9,545 nucleotides of DNA from Pseudomonadota bacterium (GTDB lineage Bacteria; Bdellovibrionota_B; Oligoflexia; Oligoflexales; Bin106). The notes beneath the pieces were generated by a model. That model saw nothing but the letters and a program-made list of their open reading frames with translations, had not been told where the DNA came from and searched no databases. Position numbers and translations under genes: made by a program. Location of the stretch: NCBI GenBank assembly GCA_026710525.1, contig JAPOQT010000160.1, positions 1-9,545 on the forward strand. Direction: 5' to 3'. Positions 1 to 6,637 of the stretch are shown piece after piece (positions within the stretch are counted from its first letter, which is position 1; each line of letters begins with the position of its first letter).

Positions 1-102
1 CCAACACTACAATCGAGAAAAGAAGCACAAAGCTCTAAGTGGGCGCCCACTAAATTTTTATGGGGGGGTTTTTTGTTTGGGTGCCCCAGACTTATCCTAT
101 GA
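1..102 (+). CDS. C-terminal end of an upstream gene (partial)
   Basis: Frame 1 is open from the window edge to a TGA at 100-102, giving 33 residues that begin PTLQSRKEAQ and end GCPRLIL. I do not recognise the family. The tail is basic and then hydrophobic (KFLWGGFLFG). The stop overlaps an ATG at 99-101 in the ATGA arrangement typical of translationally coupled genes. Inside the frame there is a G7T6 run at 62-74, so the true end of this protein may instead lie in the -1 frame and finish at 191. Because only the last 33 codons are visible, even the coding status rests on the open frame and on the tight linkage to the following genes. Confidence 0.45.
   Translation, partial: PTLQSRKEAQSSKWAPTKFLWGGFLFGCPRLIL
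38..51. repeat. Perfect 14-bp palindrome AGTGGGCGCCCACT
   Basis: The two 7-base halves are exact reverse complements with no spacer. The palindrome lies inside the open frame of the upstream gene, about 15 bases before the G7T6 run. It may be coincidental, a protein-binding site, or a small hairpin in the transcript. It is not followed directly by a U-run, so it is not a convincing terminator. Confidence 0.35.
66..72 (+). other. Possible slippery heptamer G-GGT-TTT
   Basis: In frame 1 the bases read G GGT TTT, which fits the X XXY YYZ pattern for -1 slippage, inside a longer run of seven G and six T. After the shift the -1 frame stays open to 191. No strong downstream stem-loop is visible; there is only a short GGG/CCC pairing at 79-87. 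A homopolymer sequencing error or true mutation would look the same. Confidence 0.25.
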
Positions 103-191
103 GTGAAGAAGCAAAGTTAGCTATGGTGGTAAAAGCTTTAACTAATTTCAAGCAGGATCCTAACCCTCAAGGAGAGAGTGATAAAAAATGA
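99..191 (+). CDS. Short coupled reading frame, or frameshifted tail of the upstream gene
   Basis: An ATG at 99 opens 30 codons (starting MSEEAKLAMV, ending PQGESDKK) that stop at TGA 189-191. It overlaps the preceding stop and the following start by ATGA at both ends. No Shine-Dalgarno sequence precedes the ATG, which argues against independent initiation. The same frame is open upstream to a TAA at 51-53, so it crosses the G7T6 run. Reading from frame 1 into this frame there would give a longer, charged C-terminus. The residue make-up is protein-like (alternating charged and hydrophobic residues). Three explanations remain open: a coupled mini-gene, a programmed -1 frameshift product, or an indel in the homopolymer. 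Confidence 0.35.
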   Translation: MSEEAKLAMVVKALTNFKQDPNPQGESDKK

Positions 192-1408
192 TATTACACA
201 AGCGACATAGATCTTTATCAGTGATTCCTATGATTAGGGGTTGTGTGACTATTGTGATCTGTTTGATGGTCTCTCATCAGGTGGTGAGTGCTACCAGTCA
301 ATTTATTGGTGATGGCTTAGGACACACACTAGTTCCTGCCTTTTTTCTTAAAGGTTCGACTTTGGAGTCGATGCCTTATCGTAGTTATTATCCTGTGCCT
401 GTGACCGTGAGTGACCAGGGAGAATTGTATCGAGAGGTATTTCGTCATGGCCAGATTATGCTGCAAAAATTCAACCTATTTACCCAACAAAAAACCTCAG
501 AGTTTCCTCTTTCCGGTGCTCTATCCAGGGAAATCATTATGGTTGATGATACTCTTTATGTGTTTACCATTGATGGTAAAGTGACCAAGGTTACCACAGA
601 AGAACTTCAAGTTGTTTGGCAGAGTGCATTGAGTAGTTACGTTGTCCAAGCTGTTCATAATGGTGGTGCTCTATATTTGGTGACGGCGCATGGTGATGTT
701 TTAAAAATGGATGGCACCTCCGGTGACATTAAGTGGATTTCATCGTTAACAAATGGGGTTGATCTGCTCCATTATCAGCCCCACTCACTCGCTATCAGTG
801 ACGATGTTCTCTATGTGGGGGCGAAGCGCAGTGTGGAGGCCTATTCATTAGATCAAGGTGACTGGTTAGGGGCATTTAATGTTAGTCTCGCGATGAGTCA
901 AGAACTTGGTGGTGTTGTCGGGCCTCTTACGGTTCAACAAGGTCAAATGGTGTTTGCTCGGTTTGATGGCACGGTGCATGCTTTTCCCCTTGGTGATTTC
1001 CAGAGTTCACCTCGTTGGCTGAAAAAATTTGCCGCTCAGTTTACGACCAAAGTCGATGGGGTGGATAATATTTTTATTGGCACCCTTGATGGTAAGGTGC
1101 TCACATTAGATAAATTGACTGGTGACAAGAAAAGTTATATTAAAATCTCGGATGCTCCCATATCGTCGATTGTCCCTCTTGATTTAGGTGAGTCTCACCT
1201 GACAGGGCATATACTTGTGACCACAACAAGGGGAGAAATATTTGGTTTAACGGACTTTGCTAAAACCTTGGTGTTTAAAAGGTATTTACCATCCTCACTT
1301 TATGCCACCCCCATTGTGCGCCGTATCAGCTACAATAAGTATCCTATGATCTTTGCCATGACAGGCCATAAAAATGTTTATGGCTTTCATATTCTCGATA
1401 GCTTTTGA
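188..1408 (+). CDS. Secreted PQQ-like beta-propeller protein (BamB-like fold)
   Basis: This 406-residue protein has a basic N-terminus (KRHR), a hydrophobic core around residues 18-28 and a likely cleavage after VSA at 33-35, so it should be periplasmic. There is no lipobox cysteine, unlike BamB of the outer-membrane assembly complex. The body contains about six or seven repeats of the form 'LYVFTIDGKVTKV...W', for example near residues 123, 160, 207, 250, 295 and 340, each with a DG or GD turn and some ending in a Trp. This is the pattern of PQQ-type propeller blades. Such folds usually act as protein-interaction scaffolds; without recognisable quinone-binding residues I do not call it a dehydrogenase. 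The start is set by the ATGA overlap and AAGGAG at 169-174, which is rather distant (13 nt). An alternative Met at residue 15 lacks a ribosome site. A BamB role is possible but unproven. Confidence 0.8.
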   Translation: MILHKRHRSLSVIPMIRGCVTIVICLMVSHQVVSATSQFIGDGLGHTLVPAFFLKGSTLESMPYRSYYPVPVTVSDQGELYREVFRHGQIMLQKFNLFTQQKTSEFPLSGALSREIIMVDDTLYVFTIDGKVTKVTTEELQVVWQSALSSYVVQAVHNGGALYLVTAHGDVLKMDGTSGDIKWISSLTNGVDLLHYQPHSLAISDDVLYVGAKRSVEAYSLDQGDWLGAFNVSLAMSQELGGVVGPLTVQQGQMVFARFDGTVHAFPLGDFQSSPRWLKKFAAQFTTKVDGVDNIFIGTLDGKVLTLDKLTGDKKSYIKISDAPISSIVPLDLGESHLTGHILVTTTRGEIFGLTDFAKTLVFKRYLPSSLYATPIVRRISYNKYPMIFAMTGHKNVYGFHILDSF

Positions 1409-1419
1409 TTTTCTTTGGA

Positions 1420-2907
1420 TTATGCCATGGAACTATGGTGACTAAGAATGGCTTCGGCTAGGTAGTTATCCAGGTCATAGTTTTTATAGAATATCTCGTT
1501 ATCACTATGAAGGTTGTCATTAATAGGATGGTGAGCGACATCACAAAGACACTGACCATATGTGGCGAGCATGAGATCGAGATGTTTGGTTGGCCACATG
1601 TCGCAGAATACGTGATTAAATGGCAGACCTGAGCCAATCAGGTATACGTTGTGACTTTCGTCGTCGTCAAGGTCGTGATCATAGTAGCCGGTCTTTTGCT
1701 TTAACACTTTGATTTGCCAAATATGAGGTTGCACCTCAGTGCTCTCATATTTTCTCTGAATAGTACTGAAATTAATTTCTTTTAGTTCATCACTCATATT
1801 CATGAGTGTGGCGTCGGGTTTTAGATGATTAATGATCTGGTGGTCAATGATGTTTTTAACTCCGGTAGTAGTGATCACCAAGTCAACATTTTTAAATATC
1901 TCAGTGTGGATAGATGTTTTTTTATGGACTTCGATAAAGCTTGCGCTTGCTAATTGGTCACGACTCTTAGCTTCCTTGGTAATGATAGGTTCATGAATCG
2001 CCACACTAGTATGACCATCCATCATAGCTTGATAAGCACACATGGCATCAACATCGGCAACTAAAATTTCTTTTACTCCTTTAGACCTAAGAGTATGGGC
2101 CACAGCCTTGCCAACATAACCATAGCCAATGATCAAGGCTTTTTTCTTCAGTGTTTTAGCGTATCCAAGTTTATTGAGTTGGTTAAGGGCATTTAAGGTG
2201 GTCTCTAAGGTGAATGCGTAGGATCCAACTCGAGAAAAAGCCATACAATGTCCTAGGTTGAATAAGCGAAAATTCATTTTTTGATTGCTTTTATTCCCCA
2301 TAGCTTTGAGTTTTATTTGATAATCAGCACTTTTTGAGCCAATCGCGACACCAAGGAGTTGTGAGCTAGTTTTGAAACTCGTTTGAGAGTAATAGGTTTC
2401 CATAAGAGCCCCTGTGTGATCGATAATAAAACCAACCTCCTGTGGTTGGTAGCTCTTGGTGTAAAGAAGTTTTTTATGAAAGTTTTTTTGTTCCCTGTGA
2501 CTTTGCTGACGAGAAGCATACACAGCAACGCCTTTGCAGGCGAGAGCAGCCGCAACACGATCATCAGTGGATGCTGGATAAGGGGATGTCCAGCGTACTT
2601 GAGCCCCAAGACTTTGGAGGGCAAGGATAAACACTCCGGTTTCAGGGGTGAGATAAACATTGCCGATAACAACCACACCAGTCAAAGGTTGATCCTGGGC
2701 AAATTTTTGTTTTACAGCCATGACGGCAGGCATATGTGGTGTCATTTGTTCGAGTAGTTCATCGCCAGCAGGAGCGAGTGCTAGGTCTTGCACTTTGCTG
2801 TCACTTGGTGCTACGGGTATATGTGTATTTGGTAGCTCTTCTTTCTTATGGCTGATTTTTTTGCTATCAGCCAGGCGTAGTGTCGGTTGTTTTTTGTTCC
2901 AAGTCAC
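1420..2907 (-). CDS. S-adenosylhomocysteine hydrolase-like protein, probably catalytically inactive
   Basis: This 495-residue protein follows the SAHase layout. Residues 57-132 match the start of the substrate domain (MPAVMAVKQKF, LTPETGVF, GAQVRWTSPYPASTDD). An NAD-binding Rossmann motif GYGYVG sits at 261-266 with an acidic residue near 285, and ITTTGVKNII is at 345-354. Key active-site positions appear changed. The His of the HMTxET motif is Tyr85, the second Asp of DDGGD is His164, the SEETTTG and KSKFDN motifs are not recognisable, the NIGHFD His aligns with Asp373, and the C-terminal HYRY is missing. I infer a pseudoenzyme that may still bind NAD or a nucleoside. About 50 polar residues precede the homology. 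The start is a GTG with a weak GAAAG site; an in-frame stop lies just upstream. It is the last gene of the operon, 21 bp after its paralogue. Confidence 0.82.
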   Translation of the reverse strand: MTWNKKQPTLRLADSKKISHKKEELPNTHIPVAPSDSKVQDLALAPAGDELLEQMTPHMPAVMAVKQKFAQDQPLTGVVVIGNVYLTPETGVFILALQSLGAQVRWTSPYPASTDDRVAAALACKGVAVYASRQQSHREQKNFHKKLLYTKSYQPQEVGFIIDHTGALMETYYSQTSFKTSSQLLGVAIGSKSADYQIKLKAMGNKSNQKMNFRLFNLGHCMAFSRVGSYAFTLETTLNALNQLNKLGYAKTLKKKALIIGYGYVGKAVAHTLRSKGVKEILVADVDAMCAYQAMMDGHTSVAIHEPIITKEAKSRDQLASASFIEVHKKTSIHTEIFKNVDLVITTTGVKNIIDHQIINHLKPDATLMNMSDELKEINFSTIQRKYESTEVQPHIWQIKVLKQKTGYYDHDLDDDESHNVYLIGSGLPFNHVFCDMWPTKHLDLMLATYGQCLCDVAHHPINDNLHSDNEIFYKNYDLDNYLAEAILSHHSSMA

Positions 2908-2928
2908 AGTGATCTTTCAAACGTTATG

Positions 2929-4314
2929 CTATGTCATATAAGAATATAATGGGTTTTTCAGCATTTGCCATGGTTGTCTTTTTTCCAATTTGATTTGTTC
3001 CGGTGTCATATAACTCAGGGCATCACTGGAAAAAACGAGAGCTCGACAAATATAATGGCTGATTTCAGGGGGGAGTATTAATCCAAAGTCCTGATATGAA
3101 GCGGATGGTTTCTTTTGGTAGCTTATGGCAACATCGTGAAGGCTTAACAGGTAGTTTAAGCTCACCAGCTCTAAAGTATAATGAATATCTTTCGTCCAAA
3201 CACTTTCCCTGAGCTTCAAGCTAGTTGGGAGATGTTGACCAGCAGCGAGTAAAATCAGGTAATCTGATGGATCATCAGATCGGAAGAGTTTTTGGGCGAG
3301 TATTTGATCATCGATAGACTCACCATGGGACAATGTGGAGGTGAAGGCTGTGTGGTCAATATCGCCTTCCCGGTAACAACCACTAGCGATCACACATCCT
3401 GGTTTTAAACGGGTTAAAATATCTTTATGGCAGGCATTTTTTTGCTCAGAAGTTGTTATCACGAGATCAAGGTTAGCTAAAAAATCTGGATCGTTATCAC
3501 TGTGAGAGTGGTGATTGTTTTGTTCACCAGATAGATCTACCGCGGCAAAGCCATCAAAACAGCTAGTGACTCGACGAGTAAGGTTGTTTTCTAATACGGT
3601 GACCTCGTAGTGGCATCGTTGTAATATTTTGGCCCAAGCCTGACCACACTGGTCATAGCCAATCACTAGTGCTCGAAGTGTGTCTTCAGCGCCTCTGTTT
3701 TGTACTGAATGATGGATAAAATGGGTAACCTTTTTTATTGTCTGCTCGAAGTGGGATAAAGACATCGGATGGTATGCGCTAAAGATGGCGAGGGGTAATG
3801 TGGAGCATGGTAGATAGAAGTTACTAAGCAGGAGTCTATGGGTAGGAAAATAATCTTGAAATGTTTGATAAAAAGCTTTTTGGCTTGATGAAAAACCGAC
3901 GAGATTGGGCAGAGGGTCCTGTTGAGTGGTGCATAGCCACTCAATAAACGAACCAGAAAAATCTGTGATAAGTACATGACCCTGAAAATCTCGTGCTTTT
4001 TGGTAAATATGAGAATACAGGTCATGAGGGTCATTCCAGTGGATGGTTTTTTGCTCCTGGATCAAATGATCTTGTCCTAGTTGATGAGCAACAAATTTAA
4101 TATCTTCTGGATCAGACCATAAACATCGACTCGGGCACAACAGGACCTTAGCGCCGCATTTTGTTAGTTGGTGAGCAAAAATCGTTGTGTAGCTTGATAT
4201 GGGATGACAGACAATGACACAACTATGGTTGAGATTTAGTTCGAATAGTTTGTGTCTGGTTAAGAGAGCTAGATTCTTTGCTAATTGATGAGGATATTTT
4301 TTCATTATGGTCAT
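2929..4314 (-). CDS. Second, more divergent SAHase-like protein
   Basis: This 461-residue protein resembles its downstream neighbour and not much else. A central Rossmann segment reads LRALVIGYDQCGQAWAKIL (213-231), where the second glycine of GxGxxG is replaced by Asp221. It is followed by DLVITTSEQKNA (283-294), matching DLVITTTGVKNI of the paralogue, then LKPGCVIASG (303-312) and LILLAAGQHLP (352-362), which match LKPDATLMN and VYLIGSGLP. The N-terminal half keeps the likely alpha/beta order (CVIVCHP, KVLLCPSR, HVLITDFSG) but has none of the SAHase catalytic motifs I looked for. I infer a duplicated and decayed SAHase-fold protein, without catalysis and perhaps without NAD binding. The ATG start lacks a good Shine-Dalgarno site; Met4 is an alternative. 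It lies 33 bp after the zinc-ribbon gene and 21 bp before the next, so translation is probably coupled to its neighbours. Assignment depends largely on comparison with the paralogue. Confidence 0.7.
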   Translation of the reverse strand: MTIMKKYPHQLAKNLALLTRHKLFELNLNHSCVIVCHPISSYTTIFAHQLTKCGAKVLLCPSRCLWSDPEDIKFVAHQLGQDHLIQEQKTIHWNDPHDLYSHIYQKARDFQGHVLITDFSGSFIEWLCTTQQDPLPNLVGFSSSQKAFYQTFQDYFPTHRLLLSNFYLPCSTLPLAIFSAYHPMSLSHFEQTIKKVTHFIHHSVQNRGAEDTLRALVIGYDQCGQAWAKILQRCHYEVTVLENNLTRRVTSCFDGFAAVDLSGEQNNHHSHSDNDPDFLANLDLVITTSEQKNACHKDILTRLKPGCVIASGCYREGDIDHTAFTSTLSHGESIDDQILAQKLFRSDDPSDYLILLAAGQHLPTSLKLRESVWTKDIHYTLELVSLNYLLSLHDVAISYQKKPSASYQDFGLILPPEISHYICRALVFSSDALSYMTPEQIKLEKRQPWQMLKNPLYSYMT

Positions 4315-4347
4315 GGGCTATCTACCACCACAGCATGACTATGAGCT

Positions 4348-5031
4348 TTACGGATAACTGTGAGGGCCTTGTGGTTTAGCTGGCACCATCTCACTCAGGT
4401 CACCATGAAAATCTTTGGTAAAGACTTCGATTCTTCCTGCCAGGGATTTGAGTTGTTCTTTGGGAATAATTTTTGTGGTCTGAAACAGCAGAGCCACATA
4501 ATCAGTGTGATCAGCGCTTTCTGTTGGTTTTTCGATAACGATTTTACCGCCATTTTCAGCGAATGCCCTTTGAATACTGACGGTGGAATATTCACCATGT
4601 TTTTCAACAATAATCGGTGTGGATGTACTGATAATTTTAAAGCCATGGGCAATCAGTGTTTTGCAGATACTTGTTCTTTCGAAAAAGTCATGGCGATTAG
4701 CAGCTTTCACTCGTTTTTTTTCACAATCTGGGCAGCGCTTACCAGCCCATCGTGATCCTTGGGCGTCTGTGTAAATTTTTGAGCCATCTTTGGCTTTGTC
4801 GCCGCGAAAAATCCAGATTTTTTGAGTTTGACAATAAACACAAAACCGCTTGTGTTTAACATCTTTTACTGGTAGGGATGAAGACGGCTGTTTCGAGGAG
4901 CTGTCTGATGATGCTCCTGGCTTATTGTCTGGCTTTGTGGCTGTGTGACTCCGGGCTGCTATATTTGGGTGATCCACGTTGTGAGCCATTAGGTCATTTT
5001 CTTCTGGTTGATGAACATAGGTGGTATTCAT
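4348..5031 (-). CDS. Zinc-ribbon protein of unknown function, first gene of the operon
   Basis: This 227-residue protein has three parts. Residues 1-60 are polar, Ser/Pro/Asn-rich and probably disordered (SSDSSSKQPSSSLPV). Residues 61-112 hold two CxxC pairs, Cys64/Cys67 and Cys100/Cys103, framing a basic, aromatic loop (IWIFRGD, GSKIYTDA, GSRWAGKRC); this is a typical four-cysteine zinc ribbon. Residues 118-210 form a mixed alpha/beta region with no family I can name. There is no signal peptide, so it is probably cytoplasmic. The basic ribbon (RCPDCEKKRVKAANRH) could bind nucleic acid or a protein partner. Start: ATG at 5031 preceded by AAGGA with 6-nt spacing. It heads the operon with the two SAHase-like genes behind a recognisable promoter. 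No enzyme function is visible. Confidence 0.72.
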   Translation of the reverse strand: MNTTYVHQPEENDLMAHNVDHPNIAARSHTATKPDNKPGASSDSSSKQPSSSLPVKDVKHKRFCVYCQTQKIWIFRGDKAKDGSKIYTDAQGSRWAGKRCPDCEKKRVKAANRHDFFERTSICKTLIAHGFKIISTSTPIIVEKHGEYSTVSIQRAFAENGGKIVIEKPTESADHTDYVALLFQTTKIIPKEQLKSLAGRIEVFTKDFHGDLSEMVPAKPQGPHSYP

Positions 5032-5058
5032 AGGTTATCCTTGATCTCAATAAAGTTG

Positions 5059-5102
5059 GTATGATGGATATACAAGCTATCCTGTGACCTGCGCCATCAT
5101 AC
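5059..5102. repeat. 9-bp inverted repeat in the operon leader
   Basis: GTATGATGG at 5059-5067 is the exact reverse complement of CCATCATAC at 5094-5102, with a 26-bp spacer. Both arms lie between the predicted start of the minus transcript and its first start codon. They could therefore form an RNA stem that brings the two ends of the leader together, or act as two operator half-sites on the DNA. A related copy, CCATCATAT (8 of 9), is at 5247-5255 nearer the plus-strand gene. Confidence 0.45.
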
Positions 5103-5133
5103 GACAGTGACTACATCAGAGGATCAGTATATG

Positions 5134-5142
5134 ATTATACCA
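5134..5142 (-). promoter_or_regulatory. Extended -10 promoter for the minus-strand operon
   Basis: On the minus strand the bases read TGGTATAAT, a perfect TATAAT with the upstream TG of an extended -10 element. No good -35 hexamer is found at 16-18 bp, which fits extended -10 promoters. Transcription would start near 5127, leaving a leader of about 95 nt before the ATG at 5031. Confidence 0.5.
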
Positions 5143-5224
5143 GTGGTAGATGAGCCTTGGTAGACAAAAATCGTTAAGTCAGTTCAAATAGGTGATGATA
5201 CGGCAAAATGACATGTTATCAGCT

Positions 5225-5240
5225 TCGTTAAATAAAACGA
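5225..5240. repeat. Small dyad TCGTT-N6-AACGA
   Basis: Five-base arms flank an AT-rich 6-bp centre, about 85 bp upstream of the plus-strand start at 5326. The half-site TCGTTAA also occurs directly repeated at 5171-5177. This is operator-like in form, but the arms are short and chance cannot be excluded. The rest of the 294-bp divergent gap (5032-5325) shows no gene and no convincing plus-strand promoter. Confidence 0.25.
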
Positions 5241-5313
5241 CATAACCCATCATATCATATTGCCTAGCTGATCACCATGGCAGTCAATAAGGTGAGATCA
5301 GTACTGTGATGAG

Positions 5314-5320
5314 AGGAGGT
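5314..5320 (+). promoter_or_regulatory. Strong ribosome binding site AGGAGGT
   Basis: A full-consensus Shine-Dalgarno sequence lies 5 nt before the ATG at 5326 and fixes the start of the App1-like gene. It is the strongest such site in the window. Confidence 0.85.
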
Positions 5321-5325
5321 ATTAA

Positions 5326-6483
5326 ATGAAAAGCATTTTTCCTAGACGTTATGATGTTTGGCGTCTCGTGAATCGCAAAATTTGTCACGACTCAGCCAGT
5401 GTATGGCAACATCCTATTCAGCTGATTTCTGATATTGATAAAACCTATCTCGAGACAGCCTATGAGTCACTTAGGGGTATGGCGAGAATTATGTTGGAGC
5501 GTGCTGCAGATAAAAAAACGGTGGAGGGAGCTCGGGAGTTTTTGAGGGCGATGAAATTTCAGGAGGGTGATTTATTGCACTGGAATGAGTTATCGCCTCC
5601 CCTCCATTTTATTAGTAGTTCTCCTCCTCAACTCAGGCCAGTATTAGAGCATAAAATGGCGATGGACTATCTCACTTGTGCCACTAATTCGTTTAAAGAT
5701 CAGATGTATAACTTAAAAACAGGCAAGATATCTTTAATTAAGCACCAGGTATCATATAAGGTGGCATCTATTTTATCTTTAGTGAGTCGATTTAAGCAGA
5801 CAAAATCATTGATTTTGCTTGGGGACAATAAAGAGAGTGATCCTTATATTTATACCCTGATCAAATACATTGTTACCGGTCGGTTGGGTAAACAAGAAAG
5901 TTTGCAATGCTTGACATGTATGGATGTGTCACAGGAAATTTCTGAGAGTATTTTTGAACGACTAGCCATTAATCAGTTACTCGTTAACAAAAATCCAAAC
6001 CAGCAAGAACTCACAGTGCTGATTTGTATTCGCAGAGATCAGAAAGATAAAATAGATGAGCAGGGAGAACTAGGGCGCGATATTTTTTGGTTTGATGGTT
6101 ATGATGAATTGGCTCTTATGTTTTACCATTTAGGCTATTTTAGTGAAGAAGGTCTTTTACAGTTTTTTTTAGAATCTTGCATGCATTCTCACATGGAAGA
6201 GAGTGTTTTGAAAAATATATGGCGAAGTTATCAAGAGTGGTCAACCAGGACAGCCGATGAGTCAAATTCTTACATGCGAGAGCACAGACAGTTAATTCAT
6301 CAACAAGGTACTCAAAAAATCGATCAATTTTTTGCTACGATGACTAGTGGTCAAGAATTATCTGCAGCAAAGGAGAATAATTGGTTACTCCTCCGTGATC
6401 CAGAGCTGTCAGGAACTGAGTTTACGGAAGCTTTTTGTCTATGGGTTAAAAGTCATATGGTAAGAGGTACTGCTAAGTCGTGA
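5326..6483 (+). CDS. App1-like (DUF2183-type) HAD-superfamily phosphatase-domain protein
   Basis: This 385-residue cytoplasmic protein carries the HAD motifs in order. Motif I is SDIDKT (Asp36, Asp38, Thr40), motif II is FISSSP (95-100), the motif III Lys is within SYKVASIL (Lys145), and motif IV is GDNKESD (Asp167, Asp172). The segments LRGMARI, FKDQMYNL and LGDNKESDPYIYTLI are those of the App1/DUF2183 group. Its yeast member is a magnesium-dependent phosphatidate phosphatase; bacterial members are mostly uncharacterised, so the substrate here is unknown. All motif residues needed for phosphoaspartate chemistry seem present, so it is probably active. Unlike App1, the catalytic motif starts near the N-terminus, with no preceding domain. 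About 200 further residues (from 185) are of unknown fold, helical and charged. It is transcribed away from the SAHase-like operon and ends 154 bp before the protease gene. Confidence 0.75.
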   Translation: MKSIFPRRYDVWRLVNRKICHDSASVWQHPIQLISDIDKTYLETAYESLRGMARIMLERAADKKTVEGAREFLRAMKFQEGDLLHWNELSPPLHFISSSPPQLRPVLEHKMAMDYLTCATNSFKDQMYNLKTGKISLIKHQVSYKVASILSLVSRFKQTKSLILLGDNKESDPYIYTLIKYIVTGRLGKQESLQCLTCMDVSQEISESIFERLAINQLLVNKNPNQQELTVLICIRRDQKDKIDEQGELGRDIFWFDGYDELALMFYHLGYFSEEGLLQFFLESCMHSHMEESVLKNIWRSYQEWSTRTADESNSYMREHRQLIHQQGTQKIDQFFATMTSGQELSAAKENNWLLLRDPELSGTEFTEAFCLWVKSHMVRGTAKS

Positions 6484-6582
6484 CCTGTGGTTAATAGTGA
6501 TTATGCAGACGACTTAAGCTCGATGTAATTGCTCATCACTGGTCATTAATCGTCACAAATATAATAAAGAGAAATTTTGCTA

Positions 6583-6612
6583 TTGACTCCCTTGAGAATG
6601 TTAAATTATTAA
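6583..6612 (+). promoter_or_regulatory. Candidate promoter upstream of the protease gene
   Basis: TTGACT at 6583-6588 (5 of 6 to TTGACA) is followed after 17-18 bp by an AT-rich weak -10 (TTATTA at 6606 or TATTAA at 6607). A perfect TATAAT also occurs at 6560-6565 but without a matching -35. Either would drive the protease gene separately from the upstream HAD gene. Confidence 0.35.
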
Positions 6613-6637
6613 GATATTACGAAGGAACTCATCACCC

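Noticed and set aside
188..1408. Calling the propeller gene bamB
   Set aside because: The fold fits, but the protein lacks the lipobox of BamB, and the neighbours that would support it (such as der) are not visible.
1443..1465. GGC-TTCG-GCT hairpin near the end of the convergent SAHase-like gene as a shared terminator
   Set aside because: The stem is only about four pairs, lies within coding sequence and has no T-run.
2313..2757. Open frames of 121-124 codons on both strands inside the 495-residue SAHase-like gene
   Set aside because: They are shadows of the real gene, with no family resemblance and no ribosome site.
1420..2907. Calling the 495-residue protein a functional adenosylhomocysteinase (ahcY)
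   Set aside because: Several catalytic and substrate-binding residues and the C-terminal HYRY motif appear lost.
4360..4774. Plus-strand open frames of up to 131 codons opposite the zinc-ribbon gene
   Set aside because: The minus frame has a clear zinc ribbon, a Shine-Dalgarno site and a promoter; the plus frames look like composition artefacts.
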